Shown: in pieces, positions 1 to 9,469 of the stretch | Position numbering within the stretch: the stretch's first letter is position 1 | Layout of the letters: every line of letters begins with the position of its first letter | Source of the DNA: Nocardioides psychrotolerans | GTDB taxonomy: Bacteria; Actinomycetota; Actinomycetes; Propionibacteriales; Nocardioidaceae | DNA length: 64,000 nucleotides | Reading direction: 5' to 3' | NCBI RefSeq assembly: GCF_900113685.1 | Contig: NZ_FOQG01000002.1 | Coordinates: 1 to 64,000, forward strand | Made by a program: the position numbers and the translations under genes | Notes under the pieces: generated by a model | What the model saw: the letters and a program-made list of their open reading frames with translations, nothing else | What the model was told of the DNA's origin: nothing | Database searches by the model: none

Positions 1-67
1 CGATCAGGTTCGTGGGTGTGGGCGCGTCGTCATCGACCTCGTGGGGGTCGATCGCGGCGCCGGTCAT
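1..67 (-). CDS. N-terminus of an unrecognised protein (runs off the left edge)
   Basis: The first 22 codons of a minus-strand gene are visible, starting at ATG 67. They encode an acidic, Pro/Thr-rich N-terminus (MTGAAIDPHEVDDDAPTPTN) with no recognisable domain. The start is supported by a -10 box TACACT exactly 6 nt upstream, which would give a leaderless mRNA, and by a TTGTCA -35 box. An inverted repeat across the -35 suggests that the gene is repressed, perhaps by its own product. The function cannot be told from this fragment. Confidence 0.6.
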   Translation of the reverse strand, partial: MTGAAIDPHEVDDDAPTPTNLI

Positions 68-73
68 GCGTCT

Positions 74-106
74 AGTGTAGTCGAAGAGACGTTCGCTTGA
101 CAAGCG
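74..106 (-). promoter_or_regulatory. Promoter with operator-like dyad for the left-edge gene
   Basis: On the minus strand, TTGTCA (103-98) and TACACT (79-74) are separated by 18 nt, and the ATG follows 6 nt after the -10. The -35 lies inside a perfect dyad, CGCTTG-A-CAAGCG (94-106). Two further CAAG words follow at 107-110 and 115-118. A repressor bound here would block the -35. Confidence 0.55.
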
Positions 107-328
107 CAAGTGCACAAGTTCGTTCGCCGCGCACAGGTTCCCGACACTGATGACGGCAGCCGCCGGCCACGGCGCCGGCGCCGGCATCGGCCCCGGGGCT
201 AGACCGGCTCAAGTCACGCGACGTCCCGCCGATCTGAAGACATGGCCCACGACCTTCCCGCCCCTGACGACCCGTGCTGGCGCCGCGCCCGTCCTCGCCA
301 CGAGGACAACGAGCTGGACCGGCCGCCG
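107..328. other. Intergenic region, GC-rich, no clear gene
   Basis: This spacer lies between two divergent genes. It holds a run of CGGCGCCGG-type self-complementary sequence around 165-195 that could fold into hairpins. A 60-codon open frame at 150-332 lacks a ribosome site and has a composition typical of a chance frame, so I do not call it. Confidence 0.4.
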
Positions 329-586
329 ATGACCGACTCGCTGCTCACGCCACTGATGCCGTACGTCGTGTGGCGCACCCGCGTGCCCTACGCCCTCGCA
401 GCGGCTGTGACCTGGTTCTTCGTGTTCCCGGTGCTGTTCGGCGGAGCATTCGGCGTGGGGCTCGCGCTGCTGGCGGGCGTGGTGTCCTCGTGGGTGCTGC
501 TCGGTCGGCGCGCACCCGTGGAGGCTGAGGGCTACGTGGTGCTGGCTCTCACACCCATCATGGTGGTGCTGCTGCTCGCGACCTGA
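329..586 (+). CDS. Small integral membrane protein
   Basis: The protein has 85 residues from ATG 329. It shows a short N-terminal tail and three hydrophobic stretches, at roughly residues 20-38, 40-56 and 68-84, so it is almost entirely membrane-embedded. I recognise no family motif. The frame stays open upstream to an ATG at 242, but those extra 29 residues are Arg/Pro-rich and unlike a signal sequence, so I prefer the inner start; neither start has a convincing ribosome site. It converges with the lipoprotein gene that ends at 602. The function is unknown. Confidence 0.5.
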   Translation: MTDSLLTPLMPYVVWRTRVPYALAAAVTWFFVFPVLFGGAFGVGLALLAGVVSSWVLLGRRAPVEAEGYVVLALTPIMVVLLLAT

Positions 587-601
587 GCGAGCCGTGTCGG
601 G

Positions 602-1300
602 TCAGCCGACGGCGTCGGTCAGCCGCCCCACGGCGGTCTCGGTGAGAGCGGGAAGGACGTCCTCGCCCGGGGCAGCGAGGTCGACCAGGCCGACGACGGA
701 GAGCGCGTTCTCGACGCGGGAGACGACGAAGCTGACGTCGTAGGAGTAGCTCGTGCCCGGAGCCGAGATCGAGCCTGCGCCGCTGAAGCCGATCTGGTCG
801 TCGGTCTCGCCGATGCCCGGGGCGTCGTCGACCGTGACGGCGAGGGCGAGGGCGGAGCCGCTCTCGGGGTCGGTGACCTCGACGGTCTCGCAGCCCGCCA
901 GGCTCGCGCGGAACGCCTCGACCGCGGCGACGACCGTGGCGGTGTCCGCGTAGGAGTTGACGGCCGTGAGGACGCTGCGCAGGGACGTCTCGGTCTCGAG
1001 CTCGAAGTTGTTCTCCGCCTCGGTGTCGGCGTCCACGTCGGAGAGCTCGGTGAGCCCGCTCAGACAACCCAGGTCCTGGTCGTCGCTCTCGGACGCGCCG
1101 AGCTCGGTGAAGTCTGCGCCGACGTCGTCGAGCGTCAGGAGGGCGCCGTCGGCCTCGTCCTGGCTCAACACCACCGGCGCGTCCGAGCCGGTGCCGGACG
1201 ACGGCCCGGACTCCCCACCGCCGCCGCCGCAGGCAGACAGGCTCAGGGCGAGCACGAGGGCGCTCGAGGACAGACCGGCGCGGCGCATCAAGGTCGACAT
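602..1300 (-). CDS. Secreted lipoprotein, unknown function
   Basis: The product has 232 residues. A Sec/lipoprotein signal is clear: a basic start, a hydrophobic core and the lipobox LSAC, with Cys near residue 24 followed by a Gly-rich linker. The mature part is acidic and looks like a single soluble domain exposed on the outer face of the membrane. It begins 12 nt after the stop of another lipoprotein gene and probably belongs to the same transcript as the Ser/Thr kinase, so a sensing or envelope role linked to the kinase is an inference. I recognise no enzymatic motif. Confidence 0.7.
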   Translation of the reverse strand: MSTLMRRAGLSSSALVLALSLSACGGGGGESGPSSGTGSDAPVVLSQDEADGALLTLDDVGADFTELGASESDDQDLGCLSGLTELSDVDADTEAENNFELETETSLRSVLTAVNSYADTATVVAAVEAFRASLAGCETVEVTDPESGSALALAVTVDDAPGIGETDDQIGFSGAGSISAPGTSYSYDVSFVVSRVENALSVVGLVDLAAPGEDVLPALTETAVGRLTDAVG

Positions 1301-1312
1301 GAGGGCAGTCTG

Positions 1313-1777
1313 TCAGCGACCCTTCTGGCCCTTCCCCTGGGGACCTTTGGATCCCTTCGGCGGCTTCGAGGGCTTGCCCGAACCCGTCTCCTCGTCGTCG
1401 GCCTCGTCGTCATCGGTCTCGCCCTCGGACGCGTCGTCCGTGGGCTCCTCGGTCGCGTCCTCCGTCGGCGTCTCGGCGGGTGAGGGGACCGGCAGCGCCT
1501 CGACCAGGGCCTGGATGGCATCGAGGATCCGCTCGGCCTGGGCCTGGTCGAGGTCTCCGCCCTCCACGGCAGCCGCGGTGTCCTCACCTAGGGACTCGAG
1601 CTCGTCGCGCGCGACCGCATAGCGGCCGTCGACGATGGCGCTGTCGATGTCGACCAGGCGGGTCGAGAGCGCCGGGACCGCGCTCGAGGGGGTGTCCTCG
1701 GAGCCGCAACCCGTCAGCACGAGCAGCGCAGCGGTGCCGGCGGCCGCGAGTCGCGTCGTACGACGCCGGCCGGTCAC
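1313..1777 (-). CDS. Small lipoprotein with charged low-complexity tail
   Basis: The product has 154 residues and starts at GTG 1777, overlapping the kinase stop by 4 nt (GTGA), so translation is probably coupled. The signal peptide ends in lipobox LTGC, with Cys about residue 23. A helical segment of about 60 residues follows, then a strongly acidic Asp/Glu/Thr run and finally a basic Lys/Pro/Gly tail. The acid-then-base tail could span or contact anionic wall polymers, but that is conjecture. The tight linkage suggests a role with the kinase outside the membrane. Confidence 0.7.
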   Translation of the reverse strand: MTGRRRTTRLAAAGTAALLVLTGCGSEDTPSSAVPALSTRLVDIDSAIVDGRYAVARDELESLGEDTAAAVEGGDLDQAQAERILDAIQALVEALPVPSPAETPTEDATEEPTDDASEGETDDDEADDEETGSGKPSKPPKGSKGPQGKGQKGR

Positions 1778-2892
1778 CCGACACCTCCGACCGCGTCGTG
1801 GAGGTCCTGCAGGGGACCCTCCAGGTCGGCGGGCGTGCCGGCCGGCACCGTGGTGTCGGCCGGAGTGCCACCAGCGGGGTCGGCTGGGCCGTCCGCCGAG
1901 CCACCGCCGGACGCGACCCCGGCGATCACGAGGAGCATCAGGATCGCGGCGATCGCGGCGCCGGCCCCCCGCACGTGCGGGGGCACCTCACGCCAGCGCG
2001 CGACGAGACGGTCCGTGGGTGACGGCCCTCGTGGAGCCGGTGCGGCGGGCGTCACTGCGGGCATCCGCCGCACGGTCGGCTCGATGTCCAGGACCAGTGT
2101 GGTGCCGGCGCCGTCGTCCCACGATCGCAGTCGCTCGGCGACCACCTCGGCCGACGGCCGGGCAGCCGCCTCCGTTGCGGTCATGTCGGTGAGCAGGTCA
2201 CGCCACGACGCGGACAACGACGGCGGAATCTCGGGGGAGCGGCTCAGGCGGGCCAGCGCCGACTCGGTGGGGGACCCGGGGTAGGCCCGCTCCCCGGTGA
2301 GCACCTCGAGCAGCACCAGCCCGAGGGAGTAGACGTCGGCGGCCGCGGTGAGGTCGTCGCCGCGCACCTGCTCGGGGGAGAGGTAGGCGGCGGTGCCGAT
2401 GGCGTGACCGGTCTGGGTGTGGCGGACGGTGTCGCCGATGAGCCGCGCGATGCCGAAGTCGGCCAGCTTGACCCGGCCGTCGTCGCCGAGCAGGACGTTG
2501 GCGGGCTTCACGTCGCGGTGCACGATGCCCTTGTCGTGGGCGTAGGCCAGGGCAGCGGCGAGAGCGGCGCCGATCCCGGCGACCTCGGAGGCCGGCAACG
2601 TGCCGCCGCGGGCGCGGTCGGAGAGCGTCGTTCCCTCGACCAACTCCATCACCAGGTAGGGCTGGTCGGTCGTCATGCCGGCGTCGAGCACCATCACCAG
2701 GTTGACGTGGCTGAGCTGGGCCAGGGTGCGCGCCTCTGCAGTGAAGCGCAGGCGGTCGGTCTCGTCGCCGGCCGTCTCGCGCAGCACCTTGATCGCGACC
2801 GGGCGGTGCAGCACCCGGTCCGTGGCGCGATAGACGTCGGCCATCCCGCCGGTGCCCAGTCGCTCCCCGAGGTCGTAGCGGTCCGCGAGCAC
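1774..2892 (-). CDS. Hanks-type serine/threonine protein kinase, membrane anchored
   Basis: This is a 372-residue transmembrane Ser/Thr kinase. The glycine loop GTGGMADVY is at residues 13-21, the ATP-binding Lys at 35 (AIKV), the catalytic loop HRDVKPAN at 125-132 and DFG at 145-147; SPEQ marks the activation segment. One transmembrane helix lies at about 308-328. The outer part has only some 44 residues, is Pro/Thr-rich and lacks PASTA repeats, so ligand sensing may fall to partner lipoproteins. Start GTG 2892 is set by CAGGAGG five nt upstream. It sits 15 nt after pepP and overlaps the downstream lipoprotein. Confidence 0.93.
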   Translation of the reverse strand: MLADRYDLGERLGTGGMADVYRATDRVLHRPVAIKVLRETAGDETDRLRFTAEARTLAQLSHVNLVMVLDAGMTTDQPYLVMELVEGTTLSDRARGGTLPASEVAGIGAALAAALAYAHDKGIVHRDVKPANVLLGDDGRVKLADFGIARLIGDTVRHTQTGHAIGTAAYLSPEQVRGDDLTAAADVYSLGLVLLEVLTGERAYPGSPTESALARLSRSPEIPPSLSASWRDLLTDMTATEAAARPSAEVVAERLRSWDDGAGTTLVLDIEPTVRRMPAVTPAAPAPRGPSPTDRLVARWREVPPHVRGAGAAIAAILMLLVIAGVASGGGSADGPADPAGGTPADTTVPAGTPADLEGPLQDLHDAVGGVG

Positions 2893-2907
2893 GAATGCCT
2901 CCTGCGA

Positions 2908-4341
<1,434 letters not shown>

Positions 4342-4399
4342 GTGGTCACCCTACGCGCCGACATCAGCCGTTCGGTCCCTTGACGTTAGGCTTCCCTCT
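4342..4399. promoter_or_regulatory. Divergent leaderless promoters pepP/prsW
   Basis: On the minus strand, -10 TAGGGT (4353-4348) lies 6 nt before the GTG of pepP. On the plus strand, -10 TAGGCT (4387-4392) lies 7 nt before the ATG of prsW. Neither gene has room for a usual ribosome site, so both mRNAs probably begin at or next to the start codon. Confidence 0.6.
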
Positions 4400-5521
4400 A
4401 TGCCCGCTCCCCGTCGTGACAGCCGTGCCTTCACGGTGGTCGTGACCGTGCTGGTGGGCCTCGGCGCGCTGCTCACGCTGGTGATTCTGGCGTTCTCGGG
4501 TGCCCCTGCGATCACCCTCCTGGCGACCGCTCTCGCGGCCGTCCCGGTGGGCCCGCTGGTCGCGGGCTACCTGTGGTTGGACCGCTACGAGCCCGAGCCC
4601 AAGGTGCTGCTCGTCATGGGTCTGCTGTGGGGTGCCTTCGTGGCCACGATCGCGGCCATCCTGATCGGCGGCGTGGGGGGCCTGGTCGTCGGCTTCACCG
4701 ACACCCAGTCGCTCGCGATCGTCGCGCCGGTGACGGAGGAGGCCAGCAAGGGCCTCTTCCTGCTGCTCCTGCTCTGGTGGCGTCGGGCCGAGATCGACGG
4801 CATCCTCGATGGGCTGGTCTATGCCGGCATGGTCGGCATCGGCTTCGCCTTCACCGAGAACATCCTCTACCTCGCCGCCGCCTACAACGGCGCGGACGGC
4901 ATGGCGCCCGGCGGCATCGCCGGCATCACGGTGCTCTTCGTGGTGCGCTGCGTCCTGAGCCCCTTCGCGCACCCACTGTTCACGGCCTTCATCGGCATCG
5001 GGGTCGGCATCGCGGTCACGACCCGCAAGCCGGCCCTGCGCTGGGCGGCACCCCTGGGTGGCTACGCCCTCGCGGTGCTCACCCACGGCCTGTGGAACGG
5101 CTCCACCGCTTTCGGCCTGGCCAGCTTCGTCGGCGTCTACGTCGTGCTGATGATCCCGGCGGTCGTCGGTGTGGTCTGGCTCGGCGTGTGGATGCGCAGC
5201 TCCGAGCGCACCATGCTCGCCGCCGCGCTCGGCGACGCCTCGCGGCGCGGCCTGATCCCGGCCACCGACATCGGCTGGGTCGTCGACCTGCGCGCACGAC
5301 GGGCGGCCCGTCAGCACGCCCAGCAGCGTGGCGGTCCGGCCGGTCTCCAGGCCATGAAGGACTACCAGCAGGCCGCCATCGAGCTCGGGTTCCTGCACCA
5401 TCGGCTGCTGCGCGGCACGGCGCCCGCTGACTGGCAGCTGCGCGGTCAGGACCACCTGTCCCGCATCAACGCGGTGCGACCCGGCATCGCTTTTCCCGGA
5501 CAGGTGGTGCCGACGCGATGA
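4400..5521 (+). CDS. PrsW-family intramembrane metalloprotease
   Basis: This polytopic membrane protein of 373 residues has the PrsW hallmarks: EEASK at 113-117 (EExxxK), FAFTEN at 149-154, and His in SPFAHPLFTAF and HGLWNG in later helices. In Bacillus, PrsW makes the first cut in an anti-sigma factor; the substrate here is unknown. About eight hydrophobic segments precede a cytosolic C-terminal tail of roughly 90 residues rich in Arg and Gln. Its stop overlaps the next start by 4 nt (ATGA at 5518), so it is co-translated with two dynamin-like GTPases, which points to a membrane-remodelling or stress role. Confidence 0.9.
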   Translation: MPAPRRDSRAFTVVVTVLVGLGALLTLVILAFSGAPAITLLATALAAVPVGPLVAGYLWLDRYEPEPKVLLVMGLLWGAFVATIAAILIGGVGGLVVGFTDTQSLAIVAPVTEEASKGLFLLLLLWWRRAEIDGILDGLVYAGMVGIGFAFTENILYLAAAYNGADGMAPGGIAGITVLFVVRCVLSPFAHPLFTAFIGIGVGIAVTTRKPALRWAAPLGGYALAVLTHGLWNGSTAFGLASFVGVYVVLMIPAVVGVVWLGVWMRSSERTMLAAALGDASRRGLIPATDIGWVVDLRARRAARQHAQQRGGPAGLQAMKDYQQAAIELGFLHHRLLRGTAPADWQLRGQDHLSRINAVRPGIAFPGQVVPTR

Positions 5522-7239
5522 GCGACACGGGCAGCGACAAGATGCTCACCGCGCTGGTCCGACTGCGAGGCGCTCTCCAGGACGCCGAGCTCCCGCTCGA
5601 CGTGCCCGGCATCGAGGACCAGCGCACGGCCCGCCGCGAGATGATCGACCAGCTCGAGGACTACATCATCCCACGACTGATGACGATCGACGCGCCCCTG
5701 CTGGCCGTCGTCGGCGGCTCCACGGGGGCCGGCAAGTCCACGCTGGTCAACTCGATCGTGGGCAGCCGCGTGACGACGCCCGGTGTGCTGCGCCCCACGA
5801 CCCGCTCGCCGGTCCTGGTCCACCACCCCGACGACGCCGAGTGGTTCCGCCAGGAGCGGCTCCTGCCCGACCTCGAGCGCGTGCCGCACTCCACCAACGA
5901 CCCCGACGCGCTCCAGCTGGTCGCCTCCGACGCGATCCCGGCCGGTCTGGCGATCCTCGACGCCCCCGACGTCGACTCCGTCGAGGAACGCAACCGCCAG
6001 CTCGCTGCCCAGCTCCTCTCGGCAGCCGACCTGTGGCTCTTCGTGACGTCCGCCGCGCGCTACGCCGACCAGGTGCCGTGGGACTTCCTCAAGCAGGCCG
6101 CCGAGCGCTCGACCGCGGTCGCCATCGTCCTGGACCGCACCCCCGACGAGGCGATCGAGACCGTCTCGACCCACCTCGCCCGCATGCTCGCGAGCCGTGG
6201 CCTCAAGGACTCGCCGCTGTTCACCGTCACCGAGGGCAAGGTCGACGACCAGGGGCTGCTGCCCGCCGAGCACGTCGCGGAGATCCGGGCGTGGCTCGAC
6301 TCGTTGGCGATCGACACCGATGCGCGCGGCGCTGTCGTCAAGCAGACCCTGGAGGGGGCTATCCGCACGGTGGCCCGGCGTACGCACAAGGTGGCGGACG
6401 CCGCCACCGAGCAGGTCGCCCTCGCTGCTCGTCTGCGCGAGGACGCCGACCGTGCCTATGACGAGTCGATCGCTGCGATCATGACGGCCTCCGCCGACGG
6501 CACCCTGCTGCGCGGCGAGGTGCTTGCGCGCTGGCAGGAGTTCGTCGGCACCGGCGAGCTGCTCCGCTCGCTGGAGGACAAGGTCGGCTGGTTCCGCGAC
6601 CGCGTCGTCAACGCCGTCAAGGGCAAGCCGCAGCAGGCGGAGCGCGTCACCGTCGCGGTCGAGTCGGGCCTGGAGACGCTGATCCTCGAGCACGCCGAGG
6701 CGGCCGCCGAGCGCGCCGAGGCGTCCTGGCAGCAGCTGGCCGCCGGCCAGGGGCTGCTCGGCGCCGCGGACCAGGACCTCGGTCGCGCCTCGCGTGACCT
6801 GCGCCGCAATGCCGAGCGGGCCGTGCGCGACTGGCAGTCCGACGTGCTCGACATGGTGCGCACCGAGGGCGCCGACAAGCGCGGCACGGCGCGCTTCCTC
6901 GCCTTCGGCGTCAACGGCCTCTCGGTCGCGCTGATGGTCGTGGTCTTCGCCAGCACCGCCGGCGTGACCGGCGCGGAGGTCGGCATCGCCGGCGGGTCAG
7001 CCGTCCTGGGCCAGAAGCTCCTCGAGGCGGTCTTCGGCGACCAGGCTGTGCGCTCCCTCTCCCAACGCGCCCGCACGTCGCTGGAGCAGCGCCTCCAGAC
7101 GTTGTTCGCCGACGAGCGCGCCCGCTTCCTCACCCTTCTCGACGGGCTCGGCCTCCAGGCCGGCGCAGCCGAGCAGCTCCGCGGTGCCTCGCGCCGCATC
7201 GACGACCTCCGTTACGAGTCAAAGAAGGGCCCCGCGTGA
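5518..7239 (+). CDS. Dynamin-like GTPase, first of a pair
   Basis: This is a 573-residue large GTPase. The P-loop GGSTGAGKST is at residues 66-75, a G3 motif DAPD at 148-151, and LDRTPDE fits the G4 position. A long helical region follows, with a hydrophobic patch at about 455-505 that could insert in membrane. This layout resembles bacterial dynamin-like proteins, which occur as adjacent pairs in several actinobacteria. It is locked into an operon with prsW upstream and a second GTPase downstream by 4-nt overlaps. A role in membrane fission, septation or repair is inferred from the family. The exact subfamily is uncertain. Confidence 0.85.
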   Translation: MSDTGSDKMLTALVRLRGALQDAELPLDVPGIEDQRTARREMIDQLEDYIIPRLMTIDAPLLAVVGGSTGAGKSTLVNSIVGSRVTTPGVLRPTTRSPVLVHHPDDAEWFRQERLLPDLERVPHSTNDPDALQLVASDAIPAGLAILDAPDVDSVEERNRQLAAQLLSAADLWLFVTSAARYADQVPWDFLKQAAERSTAVAIVLDRTPDEAIETVSTHLARMLASRGLKDSPLFTVTEGKVDDQGLLPAEHVAEIRAWLDSLAIDTDARGAVVKQTLEGAIRTVARRTHKVADAATEQVALAARLREDADRAYDESIAAIMTASADGTLLRGEVLARWQEFVGTGELLRSLEDKVGWFRDRVVNAVKGKPQQAERVTVAVESGLETLILEHAEAAAERAEASWQQLAAGQGLLGAADQDLGRASRDLRRNAERAVRDWQSDVLDMVRTEGADKRGTARFLAFGVNGLSVALMVVVFASTAGVTGAEVGIAGGSAVLGQKLLEAVFGDQAVRSLSQRARTSLEQRLQTLFADERARFLTLLDGLGLQAGAAEQLRGASRRIDDLRYESKKGPA

Positions 7240-8891
7240 CCTCCCTGCTTGAAGGTGCGAAGAAGCTGGTCACTCGCGGGACCGAGATCGGAGCGCGGAT
7301 CAGCGCGCTCGAGGCCGCGGCGGCCGCTTCCCGTGGCCGGGTCGACGACGACCTCGTGGACGAGGCCGAGGCGATCGCCGGTCGCGCGGCCGGACGGCTC
7401 AAGCTGTCCGCCCAGCACACGGTCGTGGGCATCGCGGGGGCGACCGGCTCCGGCAAGTCCTCCACGTTCAACGCGCTGACCGGCCTGGAGCTCTCGGCCG
7501 TCGGCGTACGACGCCCCACCACGTCGTGGGCCAGCGCCTGCGTGTGGGGCACCGAGGGTGCGACCGAGCTGCTGGAGTGGCTGGGCATCCCGCCGCGCCA
7601 CCAGACCACGCGTGACTCGATGCTGGACACCCGCCGCGAGGACGCATCCATGGCGGGCGTGGTCCTGCTCGACCTGCCCGACCACGACTCGACCGAGGTC
7701 TCCCACCACCTCGAGGTCGACCGGCTGGTGCTGCTCACCGACCTGCTCGTGTGGGTCCTGGACCCGCAGAAGTACGCCGACGCGGCCATCCACGATCGCT
7801 ACCTCGCGCCGCTGAGCTCGCACGCCGACGTCATGGTCGTGGTGCTCAACCACATCGACATCGTCCCCGAGGACCGGCGCGAGTCGATGATCGCCGACGT
7901 GCGCCGCCTGCTCGACCAGGACGGGCTTCGACAAGTCCCGGTGATCGCGGTCAGCGCCCGCCACGGCATCGGCATGCCCGAGCTGCGCGCGGAGATCGCG
8001 CGCCGGGTGGATGACAAGCAGGCGACCAGGCAGCGGCTCGAGGCCGACATCCGTGGCGTCGCGACCCGCCTCGCCGAGGCCTCCGGCGACGCCACGTCCC
8101 GCGCCCTCTCCGAGCAGCGCATCGCCGACCTCGACGACGCGCTCGCCGACGCTGCCGGGGTCCCGACGGTCGTCGACGCTGTCGAGCGCTCGACCCGACT
8201 GCGGGCCGGCCGCGCCACCGGCTGGCCGGTCGTGGCGTGGTTCTCGCGGCTCAAGCCCGACCCGCTCAAGCGGCTGCACCTCGACCTCGGGGATGCGGCG
8301 GCCTCGCTGTCGGGACGCTCGCGCACCTCGCTGCCGGCCACGACACCGGTGCAGCGTGCCCGCGTCGACACCGAGGTCCGCGCGCTGGCCGACGACGCCG
8401 CCGCCGGCCTGGGGAGGCCGTGGGCCGACGCCGTACGCCGGGCGTCGACCTCGCGCCTGCCCGACCTGGGCGACAGCCTGGACCGGGCCGTGGGGGAGAC
8501 CGACCTCGACGTCGCCACCATCCCCAGCTGGGCGGGCGTGGTCCGGGTCCTCCAGTGGGCGCTCATCCTCATCGCGCTCGCGGGCGGGGCGTGGCTCGCG
8601 GTGCTTGCCGTCCTGGGCTACCTCCAGGTCTCCGTCGGAGACGCGCCCGGTCTCGGCCCCGTGCCGATCCCGACGCTGATGCTGCTCGGCGGCGTGCTGC
8701 TCGGCATCCTGCTGGCGGCGCTGTGTCGGTGGCTGGTCTCGGTCACGGCGAGCCGGCGTGCCGCGTCGGCGGACCGCCGGCTGCGCTCAGCCGTCCACCG
8801 GGTGACCGACGAGCTCGTCGTGCAGCCGGTCGCGGCCGAGCTGGCCGCCTACACCGTGGTGCGCACCAACCTCGCGACCATGCTGAAGTAG
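7236..8891 (+). CDS. Membrane-anchored GTPase, second of the pair
   Basis: This 551-residue protein starts at GTG 7236, overlapping the previous stop (GTGA). The P-loop GATGSGKSS is at residues 68-76, G3 is DLPDHDS and G4 is VLNHID, a good NKxD variant. Two transmembrane helices lie near the C-terminus, at about 430-456 and 472-496, joined by a short loop, with a cytosolic tail. It resembles YfjP-type or dynamin-like GTPases with C-terminal membrane hairpins. The architecture suggests that it recruits the preceding soluble GTPase to the membrane as a heteromer, by analogy with paired bacterial dynamins; this is inference. Confidence 0.85.
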   Translation: MTSLLEGAKKLVTRGTEIGARISALEAAAAASRGRVDDDLVDEAEAIAGRAAGRLKLSAQHTVVGIAGATGSGKSSTFNALTGLELSAVGVRRPTTSWASACVWGTEGATELLEWLGIPPRHQTTRDSMLDTRREDASMAGVVLLDLPDHDSTEVSHHLEVDRLVLLTDLLVWVLDPQKYADAAIHDRYLAPLSSHADVMVVVLNHIDIVPEDRRESMIADVRRLLDQDGLRQVPVIAVSARHGIGMPELRAEIARRVDDKQATRQRLEADIRGVATRLAEASGDATSRALSEQRIADLDDALADAAGVPTVVDAVERSTRLRAGRATGWPVVAWFSRLKPDPLKRLHLDLGDAAASLSGRSRTSLPATTPVQRARVDTEVRALADDAAAGLGRPWADAVRRASTSRLPDLGDSLDRAVGETDLDVATIPSWAGVVRVLQWALILIALAGGAWLAVLAVLGYLQVSVGDAPGLGPVPIPTLMLLGGVLLGILLAALCRWLVSVTASRRAASADRRLRSAVHRVTDELVVQPVAAELAAYTVVRTNLATMLK

Positions 8892-8980
8892 CCCACCGAC
8901 CATCCACAGGTTCTGCTCGTGCGCGTTCCTCCACAAGGCCGGCCGCGGCCGCCCGCCGATGTCGGCGCCGCCGCGCAGCC

Positions 8981-9006
8981 TCGTCTCGACAGCACATCCG
9001 AGACGA
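8981..9006 (+). promoter_or_regulatory. Stem-loop just upstream of ssb
   Basis: A perfect 8-bp stem (8981-8988 with 8999-9006) encloses a 10-nt loop. Its 3' arm runs into the GAAGGA ribosome site of ssb (9005-9010), so folding could limit translation. Confidence 0.35.
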
Positions 9007-9017
9007 AGGAGAACGAC

Positions 9018-9467
9018 ATGCTCAACGAGACCGTGGTGACGCTGCAGGGGTGGGTGGGCGGCGACGTCCAGGTCCGCCACGCCGGCGAGGCACTGGTGGC
9101 CCACTTCCGCGTGGCCTGCACCCCGCGCCGCTTCCGGCGCAGCAGCCAGGAGTGGGTCGACGGAGACACCCAGTGGTACTCCGTCAACGCCTGGCGGGGC
9201 CTGGGCGACAACTGCGCCCGCTCGCTGCGCCAGGGCGACCCCGTGGTCGTCCACGGCAAGCTCAGCGCCCGCACCTACGTCAACAACGCTGGTGTCGAGG
9301 TGACCACCTTCGAGGTGGAGGCCAGCCTGGTCGGCCACGACCTGAGCCGGGGCACCAGTCACTTCAGTCGCACACCCAAGGCGACACCGGCGGCAGCGGC
9401 GGTCTCGGACCCCGACGCAGAGCCGGAGGCGGAGCAGGGGAGCCGGGAGGTGCCGACGGCTGCCTGA
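9018..9467 (+). CDS. ssb: Single-stranded DNA-binding protein
   Basis: This 149-residue OB-fold protein protects single-stranded DNA in replication and repair. The N-terminal 110 residues carry SSB signatures: MLNETVVTLQGWVGGD, a basic FRVACTPR strand, WYSVNAWRGLG, VVVHGKLSARTY and a TTFEVEA end strand. The C-terminal tail is acidic but ends VPTAA and lacks the DDDIPF partner-binding tip, so it is probably a secondary SSB rather than the replisome one. Start ATG 9018 is fixed by GAAGGAG at 9005-9011. It stands apart by 126 nt from the GTPase operon and converges with the putative anti-sigma gene. Confidence 0.9.
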   Translation: MLNETVVTLQGWVGGDVQVRHAGEALVAHFRVACTPRRFRRSSQEWVDGDTQWYSVNAWRGLGDNCARSLRQGDPVVVHGKLSARTYVNNAGVEVTTFEVEASLVGHDLSRGTSHFSRTPKATPAAAAVSDPDAEPEAEQGSREVPTAA

Positions 9468-9469
9468 TC

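Noticed and set aside
150..332. 60-codon plus-strand frame
   Set aside because: It overlaps the better membrane-protein frame, lacks a ribosome site, and its composition is that of non-coding GC-rich DNA.
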